7,477 bases of DNA from an uncultured Clostridia bacterium (lineage in GTDB: Bacteria; Bacillota; Clostridia; Peptostreptococcales; Anaerovoracaceae): assembly GCA_946541285.1 (NCBI GenBank), contig CAMNJG010000069.1, positions 1 to 7,477 of the forward strand, written 5' to 3'. A program made the translations under genes and the position numbers. Below the pieces are notes generated by a model. The model was not told where the DNA came from. It did not search any database and worked only from the letters and a program-made list of their open reading frames with translations. How positions within the stretch are numbered: the stretch's first letter is position 1; every line of letters starts with the position of its first letter. This document shows positions 1-7,076 of the stretch, one piece after another.

Positions 1-1
1 C

Positions 2-769
2 CTGACTCAGGACCTGGCGGAGCCGGCGACTGTCAATATCGTAATGGATGCCCTGGATATCAGGAATGCAAGAAGCTTTGACATTAAAAATGCCTGCAAT
101 GCGTTTGTCAGCGCGATTGAAATCGCCAACGCCTATATTCAGAGCGGTTATGTTCGGAATGTACTGATTGCTACCGGAGAAGTGTTAAGTAAATTTGTCA
201 GAATGGACCTGCTGAAAAATCCGGATAAATTAAAGGATGTGAATGCGACTTTTTCAGTAGGAGACGGTGGGGGAGCCATTGTCCTGGAAGCCCGTGAAGT
301 CGGGAGTGATGCGGAGGATTTCGGAATCCGGACAGCTTTCCGCACTTTTCCGGACACCTGGGAGGATGGTGCTCTCTGGGGCGGTGGCACCCGTTATCCT
401 CATGATCCGGATAAACTGTATTTCCAGAACGAATCTGAGGAAATGATGAAGCTTAATTTCAAGCGCTGTATGGATTATTACAGTGAACAGTTTCAGAAAT
501 TGCAGATTGTACCTGAAGAGATTGATCTGTTCATTCCAACCCAGATTACAAAATATTTAATTATTAAGAGCTGTGAAGTCCTGAATCTTCCTGTTGACCG
601 GACGGTATCCCAGATAGGGGAATTTGGAAATATGAGTACAGCCTCCATTCCGGTCGCGATCGCGCGGGCAGTGGAAGCCGGAACGATTCAGTTCGGGACA
701 GGACAGAAGATCGTTCTGCTTGGGGTGGCAAATGGTTTTAATGCAGGTATCGTATATATGACTTTATGA
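2..769 (+). CDS. 3-oxoacyl-ACP synthase III (FabH/KAS III)-like enzyme, 5' end missing, catalytic His replaced
   Basis: This is the C-terminal 255 residues of a thiolase-fold KAS III-like protein. The frame is open to the window edge, so the ATG at 44 is internal; FabH proteins are about 320 residues, so some 70-80 are missing. The nucleophile region DIKNACNAF (fragment residues 27-35, Cys32, codon 95-97) matches the FabH pattern around its active-site Cys. VGDGGGA fits the family GDGAGA loop, and GEFGNMSTAS (about residues 207-216, Asn codon 629-631) fits FabH HGNTSAAS. The motif that is PHQAN in FabH reads PTQIT here, with Thr at codon 539-541, so the Cys-His-Asn triad lacks its His. The fragment has only one other His (residue 134), in YPHDPD, away from the motif. 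FabH-type enzymes condense acyl-CoA with malonyl-ACP in the cytoplasm; this one may instead transfer acyl groups or condense by an altered mechanism. The adjacent carrier protein is a likely partner. The fold call is firm; the reaction is uncertain. Confidence 0.88.
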   Translation: MTQDLAEPATVNIVMDALDIRNARSFDIKNACNAFVSAIEIANAYIQSGYVRNVLIATGEVLSKFVRMDLLKNPDKLKDVNATFSVGDGGGAIVLEAREVGSDAEDFGIRTAFRTFPDTWEDGALWGGGTRYPHDPDKLYFQNESEEMMKLNFKRCMDYYSEQFQKLQIVPEEIDLFIPTQITKYLIIKSCEVLNLPVDRTVSQIGEFGNMSTASIPVAIARAVEAGTIQFGTGQKIVLLGVANGFNAGIVYMTL

Positions 770-787
770 GTCGGGAGAGAAAAAGAG

Positions 788-1021
788 ATGAGTGTTTCAG
801 AATTTGTTGTTCATGAAGTAAATGGTAAATTTGGTGTTACCGATATGATCCAGCTTCAGGATTCATTTATTGAAAATGGAATCCTCCGGTCGATGCAGTT
901 GATTGAACTCTTGTTCGATGTAGAAGAACAGTTTGACATTGAATTTGATTTTAATTCGCTGGATATCACGGATGTAGAAAGTCCGTATAAAATAGAAAAA
1001 TATGTAAAGGAGATGCAATGA
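788..1021 (+). CDS. acyl carrier protein (carrier 1, GILRSM motif)
   Basis: A free-standing 77-residue carrier protein of normal ACP length. The likely 4'-phosphopantetheine attachment site is Ser35 (codon 890-892) in ENGILRSMQLIELL, where the usual Asp-Ser-Leu is Arg-Ser-Met. The following helix VEEQFDIEF and the acidic composition are typical of ACP helix II and loop II. The GIL-x-S-M form recalls DltC-type carriers more than fatty-acid AcpP, which suggests a specialised role. A GGGAGAG ribosome site at 773-779 is 8 bases from the ATG. The stop overlaps the start of the following ligase (ATGA), so the two are probably translationally coupled, and this carrier is a good candidate for the ligase's loading partner. 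That pairing is inference. The Arg next to the modified Ser is unusual and could change recognition by the phosphopantetheinyl transferase. Confidence 0.85.
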   Translation: MSVSEFVVHEVNGKFGVTDMIQLQDSFIENGILRSMQLIELLFDVEEQFDIEFDFNSLDITDVESPYKIEKYVKEMQ

Positions 1022-2778
1022 GGCTCGCGACACAGGAAAAGATTTCTCAGATCATCCGTGAATCCGACGGAAATACATCGCTGCTGTCAGAAAGACTGCA
1101 GGAAGAGTATGGTGTTGTACTGGCCGGTCTGGATAACGGTGACAGCAGGGAGATTGCTGAAAAAATTAACCGGCGGCTGGGCGCGGATGAGGTGGTATTA
1201 AGGATGATGCTGGAAGAAATCCTGAAGGAACATCCTGACCGGGAATTTATTCAGTTTGATGGGGAACAGTTCAGCTGTCGTGAAATGCTTGATGAAGTAA
1301 AACGTATCGCGGCGGGATTTCTTGAAAAAGGAATCAGAAAAGGCAGCAGGGCTGCCATCATCCTGGATAATTGTATTGAATACATTTATTCCTATTTTGC
1401 TCTGTTTTATATTGGGGCACTTCCGGTTCCCATCAATATCCGATGGAAGAAAAATGAACTGTACAATATTCTGGAGGATGCTGATGTTTCCTGCATTATC
1501 TGTGCGAAAAAAGCGGGAACGCTTCCTTATGGAGATTACATCCGGGAGTATGTGAAGGATCGGGACTCTGTCCGGCAGGTTTTTTATACAGATGAAAACC
1601 TGTATGGGGAAAAGGGGATGGCATTCTCACAACTGAAGGCCTGTGATCCTGTAGTTCCGGAAAAACTGGAGGAGATTGCTCCGGATGATATTGTGATGAT
1701 CTCCTATACCTCCGGTACGACCGGGATGCCGAAAGGTGTGCTGCTGAAAAATAATGATGTCTATAAGATTTCAAAATATTCAGCCGAATACTGGTGTGGG
1801 GACAGACAGGACAAACCTTTCTCAATCGCTCCCCTGTATTCTGCCCAGGGTTTTCTGAGCCTTCTGATTAATGTCGCGACAGAGTGCCCTTTTAAAATGA
1901 TTTCTTCATTTAATCCGAACGATATCATGAAGGAAATCTCAAAAAGGGAGAATACCATCATTCACACGCAGCCAACAATGTGGAATCTGCTGCTGAATTG
2001 CAGAATCATTGATTTTGCCAGGTTTGACGCACTGAAAACCCTTGTTGTATCCGGCTCTTTATGTACACCTGCTCTGGCTGAAAGAGTGGAGAAAAGGATG
2101 GGGTGCCGGTTAATGAATGCCTATGGACTGATTGAAGGAACCAGTGTGGTGACCATGACCAGGCTGGATGATCCGGAAGAGATACGATTGAATACTGTAG
2201 GTCGTCCGATCGACGGTGTGGAAATCAGGATTGTGGATCAGAACCGGAAGAATCTGCGCAAAGGTGAAATCGGGGAACTGGCAGTCAGAGGATACAATAT
2301 GGCCGGTTATTACCGTAATGAAGAAAAAACCAGGGAAGTTCTCGATGAGGATGGATGGCTTTATACAGGAGATCTCGCGAAATTCTATGATGAGGAAAAT
2401 ATCAGTATTGTCGGCAGGTGTAAGGATATGATTATTCGGGGAGGCTTTAACGTCTATCCAAGTGATATTGAAGAATGCATCATGCAGATGGAGAATATAC
2501 AGAATGTCGCTGTTGTTGGCAGAGATCATGAAATTCTTGGAGAAGAAATCTGGGCATTCATCGTTCCGAAAGCGGGCATCCGGGTGACGGACAGGGATGT
2601 CACGCGTTTCCTCTTTGAGAAACTGTCGAATTACAAAATGCCTGATAAAGTGGTGTTTATATCAGAAATGCCGATTATCCTCGCCGGAAAAGTCGATAAA
2701 AAAGTTCTGGAAGATTGGGCACGGCACGGCATCCCTGATGATAAGCAGGTATTGTTTGAGAATCAGAATGAGCAATGA
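1018..2778 (+). CDS. ANL-superfamily acyl-adenylating enzyme (acyl-CoA/acyl-ACP ligase), with N-terminal extension
   Basis: A 586-residue AMP-forming ligase that would activate a carboxylic acid as an acyl-adenylate and pass it to a thiol, here probably a carrier-protein pantetheine arm. Visible core motifs in order: P-loop YTSGTTGMPKG (230-240), YGLIEGT (369-375), YTGD with ribose-binding Asp452, GRCKDMI (466-472), GFNVYPSDIEE (476-486), and C-terminal AGKVDKK with the expected catalytic Lys558. Two motifs are atypical. The A5 segment has Ile372 where YGxTE carries Thr, and the segment that is often PLxH in acyl-CoA ligases reads PLYSAQG (272-278). About 57 residues precede the usual start of the fold, rich in charged helix-like sequence, and I cannot assign them to a domain. 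The ATG is supported by AAAGGAG at 1006-1012 and a 4-base overlap with carrier 1. No condensation or carrier domain is fused. The substrate cannot be read from the sequence; a fatty, aryl or short branched acid are all possible. Confidence 0.9.
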   Translation: MRLATQEKISQIIRESDGNTSLLSERLQEEYGVVLAGLDNGDSREIAEKINRRLGADEVVLRMMLEEILKEHPDREFIQFDGEQFSCREMLDEVKRIAAGFLEKGIRKGSRAAIILDNCIEYIYSYFALFYIGALPVPINIRWKKNELYNILEDADVSCIICAKKAGTLPYGDYIREYVKDRDSVRQVFYTDENLYGEKGMAFSQLKACDPVVPEKLEEIAPDDIVMISYTSGTTGMPKGVLLKNNDVYKISKYSAEYWCGDRQDKPFSIAPLYSAQGFLSLLINVATECPFKMISSFNPNDIMKEISKRENTIIHTQPTMWNLLLNCRIIDFARFDALKTLVVSGSLCTPALAERVEKRMGCRLMNAYGLIEGTSVVTMTRLDDPEEIRLNTVGRPIDGVEIRIVDQNRKNLRKGEIGELAVRGYNMAGYYRNEEKTREVLDEDGWLYTGDLAKFYDEENISIVGRCKDMIIRGGFNVYPSDIEECIMQMENIQNVAVVGRDHEILGEEIWAFIVPKAGIRVTDRDVTRFLFEKLSNYKMPDKVVFISEMPIILAGKVDKKVLEDWARHGIPDDKQVLFENQNEQ

Positions 2779-2780
2779 CC

Positions 2781-2786
2781 GGGAGG
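2781..2786 (+). promoter_or_regulatory. ribosome binding site deciding the start of carrier 2
   Basis: GGGAGG lies 6 bases before the ATG at 2793 and 3 bases before the in-frame ATG at 2790. The first in-frame ATG, at 2775, overlaps the ligase stop as ATGA but has no good Shine-Dalgarno match upstream. The site therefore favours 2793 and a 77-residue protein. Initiation at 2775 by coupled re-initiation after the ligase cannot be excluded. Confidence 0.6.
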
Positions 2787-2792
2787 CTGATG

Positions 2793-3026
2793 ATGAAACT
2801 GGATTACGATGAATTTGCGGAATTTGTCTGCGGCAAATACGGTGTATCTGTTGATGAGGCGAAAACCGGGTGTACTTTCATGGAACTGGGGATTGACTCT
2901 CTGTCAATTTACAGCATGGTAGATGAGCTGGAAAAAAAGTACAGCATTTCAATTGATACCGATGATATCACAGATATTTATTCTTTACCGAGATTATATA
3001 ATTATGTCCAGGAAAAGTTATCATGA
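2793..3026 (+). CDS. acyl carrier protein (carrier 2, canonical GIDSL motif)
   Basis: A carrier protein of 77 residues from ATG 2793, or 83 from ATG 2775. Start 2793 is chosen because GGGAGG sits 6 bases upstream and gives the same length as carrier 1. MELGIDSLSIYSM contains the canonical Asp-Ser-Leu, with Ser36 (codon 2898-2900) as the expected phosphopantetheine site. The region after it (VDELEKKYSISIDTDDI) matches ACP helix II and loop II, and LYNYVQEKL ends the last helix. It is the most conventional of the three carriers here. Its stop overlaps the next ATG (ATGA at 3023-3026), which ties its expression to the unrecognised 332-residue protein that follows. It may receive the acyl group from the ligase upstream or carry the extender for the KAS III-like enzyme. 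The sequence does not say which. Confidence 0.88.
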   Translation: MKLDYDEFAEFVCGKYGVSVDEAKTGCTFMELGIDSLSIYSMVDELEKKYSISIDTDDITDIYSLPRLYNYVQEKLS

Positions 3027-4021
3027 CAGGTTTTGACCTCACGAAAGAAATAACGTATGAAGATCTGAGGGAACGGTTGGAAGATCTTTCTTTACAGGGT
3101 TCATGCTGTATGCGGTATGGAGGATATCAGATCATACCGGGACAGAACGAGACAAAAATTACCGCATGGCAGTGTAATATGGCGGATGTTCAGAATTTTG
3201 ATGTCCGACTGCCGACTGTCATTTCACTCACCCTTGACGGTGAGGACCGGATCCGTTCCATTGAACTGAAGGAAAATTTTAAAGGAAGCCAGGGAATGAT
3301 CTGTTCCAGGACGTATCTGGACCGGAAGCTGAAGGAACTGTATCAGGGAAGAGTGTTTTCTTCTCAGGAGAAGGTATTCCAGGATCAGTATCTTTCCTGT
3401 TGCAGGCATACCTATGAATTGATGTATGGGGCTGTGAACCTGCTGGAACATTGTCGCCGAAACGGTCAGGACCGGGAAATTATCTGGATGCAGGAGATTA
3501 CAAGAGCATTCCACAGGGATCATGGTCTGGACTGTGAGGACCGCATTGAACTGAATGGGAAGATGATCAGGACCAGAATCCTGATTGAAAATCTGCAGGG
3601 AAATATCCAGTACAATGCCGGCGGCAAGGTGGTCTCTGCCAGAAATATCCGGATTCAGGGACTGGAAGAAAAAGAGGGAGTGTGGTATCCGATCCGGGAT
3701 GCTGTGGAACTGAACGCGGAAAGCTATCTGCAGTATACCCGGAAACTGATGAAAGCGGTTTCTCCATTCTGGCTCTCCAGTGGCAGGCGCCTGGGTGTCC
3801 GGATGAAATTTTACTTTTCACAGATCTGGGGGCCGACATTCTTCGGCATCCTGTCCCAGGCGCTGGGCCTGGTGATTTTCAATAATAATTACGCGTATTT
3901 TCAGCATTGCATTTACGGCATGCAGAGGAGCGAAGATGGAAAGCCGTTCTGTATTGGTGTATCGGATGATCTTGATGATGTGATGGCGAATTTTCCGGAT
4001 TTTCAGTTAAGTGATATCTGA
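3023..4021 (+). CDS. unrecognised 332-residue protein between carrier 2 and the ABC transporter
   Basis: I do not recognise this family. The start is supported by AGGA at 3010-3013 and the 4-base ATGA overlap with carrier 2, and the length and operon position argue for a real gene. It has no signal peptide and looks cytoplasmic with mixed helix and strand. The only clearly hydrophobic stretch is about residues 272-286, too short and weak for a confident membrane helix. Cys and His are fairly frequent: Cys28-Cys29 near the N-terminus, then SCCRH, EHCRR and HRDHGLDCED in the middle. That middle region could hold an active site or metal ligands, but no known catalytic pattern such as a condensation-domain HHxxxDG, a GxSxG hydrolase elbow or a nucleotide-binding loop is visible. 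A segment with YNAGGKVVSARNI precedes a helical region with ESYLQYTRKLM. Given its neighbours it may modify or transfer a carrier-bound acyl chain, which is inference only. Confidence 0.8.
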   Translation: MTGFDLTKEITYEDLRERLEDLSLQGSCCMRYGGYQIIPGQNETKITAWQCNMADVQNFDVRLPTVISLTLDGEDRIRSIELKENFKGSQGMICSRTYLDRKLKELYQGRVFSSQEKVFQDQYLSCCRHTYELMYGAVNLLEHCRRNGQDREIIWMQEITRAFHRDHGLDCEDRIELNGKMIRTRILIENLQGNIQYNAGGKVVSARNIRIQGLEEKEGVWYPIRDAVELNAESYLQYTRKLMKAVSPFWLSSGRRLGVRMKFYFSQIWGPTFFGILSQALGLVIFNNNYAYFQHCIYGMQRSEDGKPFCIGVSDDLDDVMANFPDFQLSDI

Positions 4022-4027
4022 TGTTGT

Positions 4028-4032
4028 GGAGG
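4028..4032 (+). promoter_or_regulatory. ribosome binding site deciding the start of the ABC ATPase
   Basis: GGAGG is placed 8 bases before the ATG at 4041. It lies downstream of the earlier in-frame ATG at 4011, which overlaps the preceding gene by 11 bases and would add ten residues not expected in this ATPase family. Translation therefore most likely begins at 4041. Confidence 0.75.
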
Positions 4033-4040
4033 AAAGAGAT

Positions 4041-4739
4041 ATGTTTGTAGAGTTTGAAGATGTATCACGGGTTTATAAATCAGGAGGTTCTGAAATACGG
4101 GCACTGGATCATGTCAGCTTTGGCTTCGAAAAAGGAAAGCTGACGATTATCCTTGGCCCGAGTGGTTCCGGTAAGTCGACACTTTTAAATCTCCTGGGAG
4201 GGATGGATACTGCTTCCAGCGGAAAAATTACGGTTGATGGCAAGAATGTCACCGGCATGAACGCGAAACAGCTGACGCAGTACAGGAGAAATGACATTGG
4301 TTTTGTGTTCCAGTTTTATAATATTCTTCCGAACCTGACCGCGTATGAAAATGTCGATATGGCGCACAGATTGTGTAAAAGCAGTATCAGTGCGGAGGAA
4401 GCCCTGAATGCCGTCGGACTGGGTGACAGAATGCGGAATTTCCCTGCACAGTTATCCGGCGGAGAGTTGCAGCGGGTTTCGATCGCGAGAGCATTGAGTA
4501 AAAATCCAAGTATTATGCTCTGTGATGAACCGACAGGGGCTCTTGACAGTGAAACAGGGAAAAGAGTCATTGCCTTTCTGAAGAAAATGGTGGAAGAATA
4601 CCATACCACCGTAATCATTGTAACGCACAATGCCGCAATTGCGGGAGTGGCAGATACGGTCCTCAGACTGAAGGATGGACATGTAGAGAGCGTGATGAAT
4701 AATGATAAGCCACTGGCTGTTGATGAGGTGGAATGGTAA
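4041..4739 (+). CDS. ABC transporter ATP-binding protein, MacB/LolD/YknY type
   Basis: A 232-residue nucleotide-binding subunit, the usual length for ATPases paired with FtsX-type permeases. Motifs: Walker A GPSGSGKST (39-47), Q-loop with Gln91 in GFVFQFYNIL, signature LSGGE (138-142), Walker B ending LCDEP (Asp162, Glu163), D-loop GALD (166-169) and switch His196 in VTHN. All catalytic residues are present, so it should hydrolyse ATP. The start at 4041 is chosen for GGAGG 8 bases upstream and because the protein then opens FVEFEDVSRVY, as family members do. The stop abuts the permease start with no gap, so the two almost certainly form one transporter at the cytoplasmic membrane. MacB-type systems use ATP hydrolysis for mechanotransmission, moving peptides, lipids, lipoproteins or toxic compounds outward or out of the membrane. 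In this operon, export of or self-protection from the operon's product is the natural guess. Confidence 0.95.
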   Translation: MFVEFEDVSRVYKSGGSEIRALDHVSFGFEKGKLTIILGPSGSGKSTLLNLLGGMDTASSGKITVDGKNVTGMNAKQLTQYRRNDIGFVFQFYNILPNLTAYENVDMAHRLCKSSISAEEALNAVGLGDRMRNFPAQLSGGELQRVSIARALSKNPSIMLCDEPTGALDSETGKRVIAFLKKMVEEYHTTVIIVTHNAAIAGVADTVLRLKDGHVESVMNNDKPLAVDEVEW

Positions 4740-7058
4740 ATGAAATACTTATGGACGAAATTCAGACGTGACCTGATGCATCTTTTCCCACAGTTCATTG
4801 CGGTATTTGTGATGGCGATGCTTTCTGTGACAATTTTCTCTGGTATGGAGAGTGTCTGGACCGGGATGGACCTTCAGTCACAGGACTTCTATGAAGACTC
4901 CAGTTTATGTGACGCGTGGATTTATGGAAATAACCTGGGGAACGAAAACGCGAATAAAGTCAGAGAACTTGAAAATGTAACCAATGTGACCAGTTCCATG
5001 TCCATTACCTGTGATGTAGCCGGAAACAAAACGGGAGAACACAGTGACGTGAATGTCACGACGGTCAATGATGTCAGTAATCAGTCGCCAGTCGTGGTCA
5101 CAGGGGATCCGTTTGATATGAATTCAGAAGGAGTATGGCTGGATAAAACCTTTGCGGATAAGAATGATTATCATGTGGGGGACTGGATCCGTCTTTCCTA
5201 TGGTATGTTCCCTGAACAGGATTATCAGATCAGGGGACTGGTCATGAGCCCGGAATTTATTTATTATACTGCGTCCGCGACCCAGACAATGCCGGATTAT
5301 GAAAAGCATGGCTATGCGTATTTCGGCGAAAGCCAGATGGAAAAAATGACCGGTATGATCATCTATAATCAGATGAGAATTGATGTAAAAGAAGACGTGG
5401 ATATGGAACAGCTGGAAAAAGAAATCAAAGACCGTCTCGGTGATGATTTCTTTGCGATGCAGACGCGTGAAGATTTTAACGCGACCGCGCAGATGAGCGA
5501 TGAGATCCTCCAGACCAAAAAGATGGCGATCATGTTTACCTGTGTCTTTATCCTGCTCGCGCTGCTGACCATGTACACGACCATGACCAGACTGGTCAGG
5601 AATCAGACACAGCAGATCGGGACAATGAAAGCAATCGGGATGACAAATGGAGAAATCCGAAGACATTATCTGATGTTCGGACTGATTGTACCGGCTATCG
5701 GAGCCATCACGGGGGTGTTCCTGGGACGGGTTACCGTAGCCAGAGTGGTGATGGAAGTCAAAAAGACAACACTGACACTTCCGGAGTGGAGCCTGGAATT
5801 CTCCTGGGGAACCCTGATCGTCGTGATCCTGATCGTGGTGATCTGTATGTTCGCGACAATATGGGCATCCGGCAAAATACTGAAGCATACTCCTGCGGAA
5901 ACAATGAGAGGACTGGATGAAAAAGCCAGCAGGAATAAGTCTCTTAAAAAAGTAAAATCTTCAAAGAATTATACCCTGACATGGGTTATGAGAGATACCG
6001 GGAGAAACAAAATCCGGTATCTGATCGGGGTGGTCGGTGTCCTGGGAAGTATGATGCTGATGATTGCCGGATTCGGCATGTATGATTCCATCAATGCTTC
6101 CAATGACTTCGTCTTCTCCAGCCAGTATTCGTATTCATATACAGGCAGTCTGAGCGCAGTCACGGAAGAAGCGAAGCAGATGGTGGACAATGATGCGAAT
6201 GGAGCTGCCATACAGTGGATGAAGCAGACATCCGCAGATGTTCATAAAGAAGACGATGAAAAGATGTCTTCCATCATCACCATTCTGGATGAAGGAGATT
6301 ATTTTACCCTGGAACGTGAAGAAAACGGCGAAAAGCTCACACTTCCGGAAGAAGGGGTGATCCTTTCCCACAGACTGTCAGAACAGACCGGCCTGAAAGA
6401 GGGAGATGAGATTACTTTCAATGTTACAGGAGTTTCCCATGAGTTTACCGCGACTGTGAAGGATATTACTTCTGTACGTACACCGCAGGGAATTTACCTG
6501 TCAAGAACAAGCTGGGAATCCATGGGGGAATCCTTCCTTCCGAATATTGTCATGATGAATGATGACGGATATCAGAATCTGAAAAACTGTGACGCGCTGA
6601 ATGAACTGGTTTCGATCGATACGCAGAAGGATAATGTGGACGAACTGTCAGAGAGCGTTTATACCGTCATCAAGCTGCTCATTATCGCGTCATTCCTTCT
6701 CAGTGTCGTCATTCTGTACAATATGGGCATGATGAATTACGAAGAACGGTACCGCGAATACGCTACCATGAAAGTCATTGGATATACAAACCGGGAGATC
6801 CGGAATATTGTCATGACGGACTGCTTCCTGACACTGCTGCCGGGATGGCTGCTGGGAATACCGGTAGGCTTCGCGTTCCTCAGGGTCTTTATTAATGTTG
6901 TATCGTTCGATTCCTTTGAATGGAAGATGCAGCTGGAACCGCTGCATTTCGTGATTCTCTCGATTTTTGTGATTCTCTGCGCAGTGATCGTGCATCTGGT
7001 GATCAGTCATAAAGCGAATAAGATTGTGATGACCGAAGCCCTGAAATCGGTCGAATAA
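4740..7058 (+). CDS. ABC transporter permease with two FtsX domains (MacB/LolCE superfamily)
   Basis: A 772-residue membrane subunit. Hydrophobic segments, estimated by eye: about 16-36, 262-284, 310-332, 356-377, 425-447, 642-664, 693-716 and 733-757. That gives eight membrane helices in two four-helix FtsX units. Two large hydrophilic domains, about 37-260 and 448-640, would lie outside the membrane. The characteristic FtsX coupling segment occurs in both halves: IGTMKAIGMTNGEIRRHY (about 293-310) and YATMKVIGYTNREIRNI (about 674-690), which supports an internal duplication. The paired ATPase ends immediately before the ATG, and GAGGTGG at 4724-4730 inside that gene serves as ribosome site. 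One polypeptide with two FtsX domains may form a complete permease unit, unlike homodimeric single-domain MacB. The outer domains differ from each other and probably hold substrate specificity. The substrate is not visible; an acylated product of this operon is the contextual guess. A Bce-type peptide-resistance permease is less likely, as no histidine-kinase pair is near. Confidence 0.93.
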   Translation: MKYLWTKFRRDLMHLFPQFIAVFVMAMLSVTIFSGMESVWTGMDLQSQDFYEDSSLCDAWIYGNNLGNENANKVRELENVTNVTSSMSITCDVAGNKTGEHSDVNVTTVNDVSNQSPVVVTGDPFDMNSEGVWLDKTFADKNDYHVGDWIRLSYGMFPEQDYQIRGLVMSPEFIYYTASATQTMPDYEKHGYAYFGESQMEKMTGMIIYNQMRIDVKEDVDMEQLEKEIKDRLGDDFFAMQTREDFNATAQMSDEILQTKKMAIMFTCVFILLALLTMYTTMTRLVRNQTQQIGTMKAIGMTNGEIRRHYLMFGLIVPAIGAITGVFLGRVTVARVVMEVKKTTLTLPEWSLEFSWGTLIVVILIVVICMFATIWASGKILKHTPAETMRGLDEKASRNKSLKKVKSSKNYTLTWVMRDTGRNKIRYLIGVVGVLGSMMLMIAGFGMYDSINASNDFVFSSQYSYSYTGSLSAVTEEAKQMVDNDANGAAIQWMKQTSADVHKEDDEKMSSIITILDEGDYFTLEREENGEKLTLPEEGVILSHRLSEQTGLKEGDEITFNVTGVSHEFTATVKDITSVRTPQGIYLSRTSWESMGESFLPNIVMMNDDGYQNLKNCDALNELVSIDTQKDNVDELSESVYTVIKLLIIASFLLSVVILYNMGMMNYEERYREYATMKVIGYTNREIRNIVMTDCFLTLLPGWLLGIPVGFAFLRVFINVVSFDSFEWKMQLEPLHFVILSIFVILCAVIVHLVISHKANKIVMTEALKSVE
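5814..5843 (+). repeat. 15-base tandem duplication inside the fourth membrane helix of the permease
   Basis: Two adjacent 15-base units, ctgatcgtcgtgatc and ctgatcgtggtgatc, differ at one base and encode LIVVI twice (residues 359-368). The sequence shows the repeat directly. Whether it arose by slippage or by simple reuse of Leu/Ile/Val codons in a membrane helix is not decidable here. Confidence 0.6.
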
Positions 7059-7076
7059 AAAGAGAGGAGCTTCCTG

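Noticed and set aside
655..664. Palindrome CGCGATCGCG in the KAS III-like gene
   Set aside because: It is short, encodes conserved-looking VAIAR codons, and has no repeats elsewhere in the window, so chance is the simplest explanation.
1322..2529. Several overlapping open frames on both strands within the ligase gene
   Set aside because: The ligase frame carries all ANL motifs in order; the others have no ribosome site or recognisable protein features.
788..2778. Carrier 1 plus ligase as a DltC/DltA D-alanylation pair
   Set aside because: Carrier 1 has a DltC-like GIL-x-S motif, but no DltB or DltD is present, the ligase resembles acyl-CoA ligases with a long N-terminus, and the KAS III-like and thioesterase genes fit acyl assembly better.
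4011..4040. Upstream start for the ABC ATPase
   Set aside because: The GGAGG site lies after this ATG and is well spaced only for 4041, and the extra ten residues do not fit the family.
4316..4798. Minus-strand open frame opposite the ABC ATPase and permease start
   Set aside because: It covers the conserved ATPase signature and Walker B on the other strand; its translation matches no family.
5124..5888. Long minus-strand open frame (254 codons) opposite the permease
   Set aside because: It is rich in His, Asp and Gln with low-complexity runs, has no recognisable domain or ribosome site, and lies wholly opposite a clear FtsX permease; it is a mirror of that gene's codon use.
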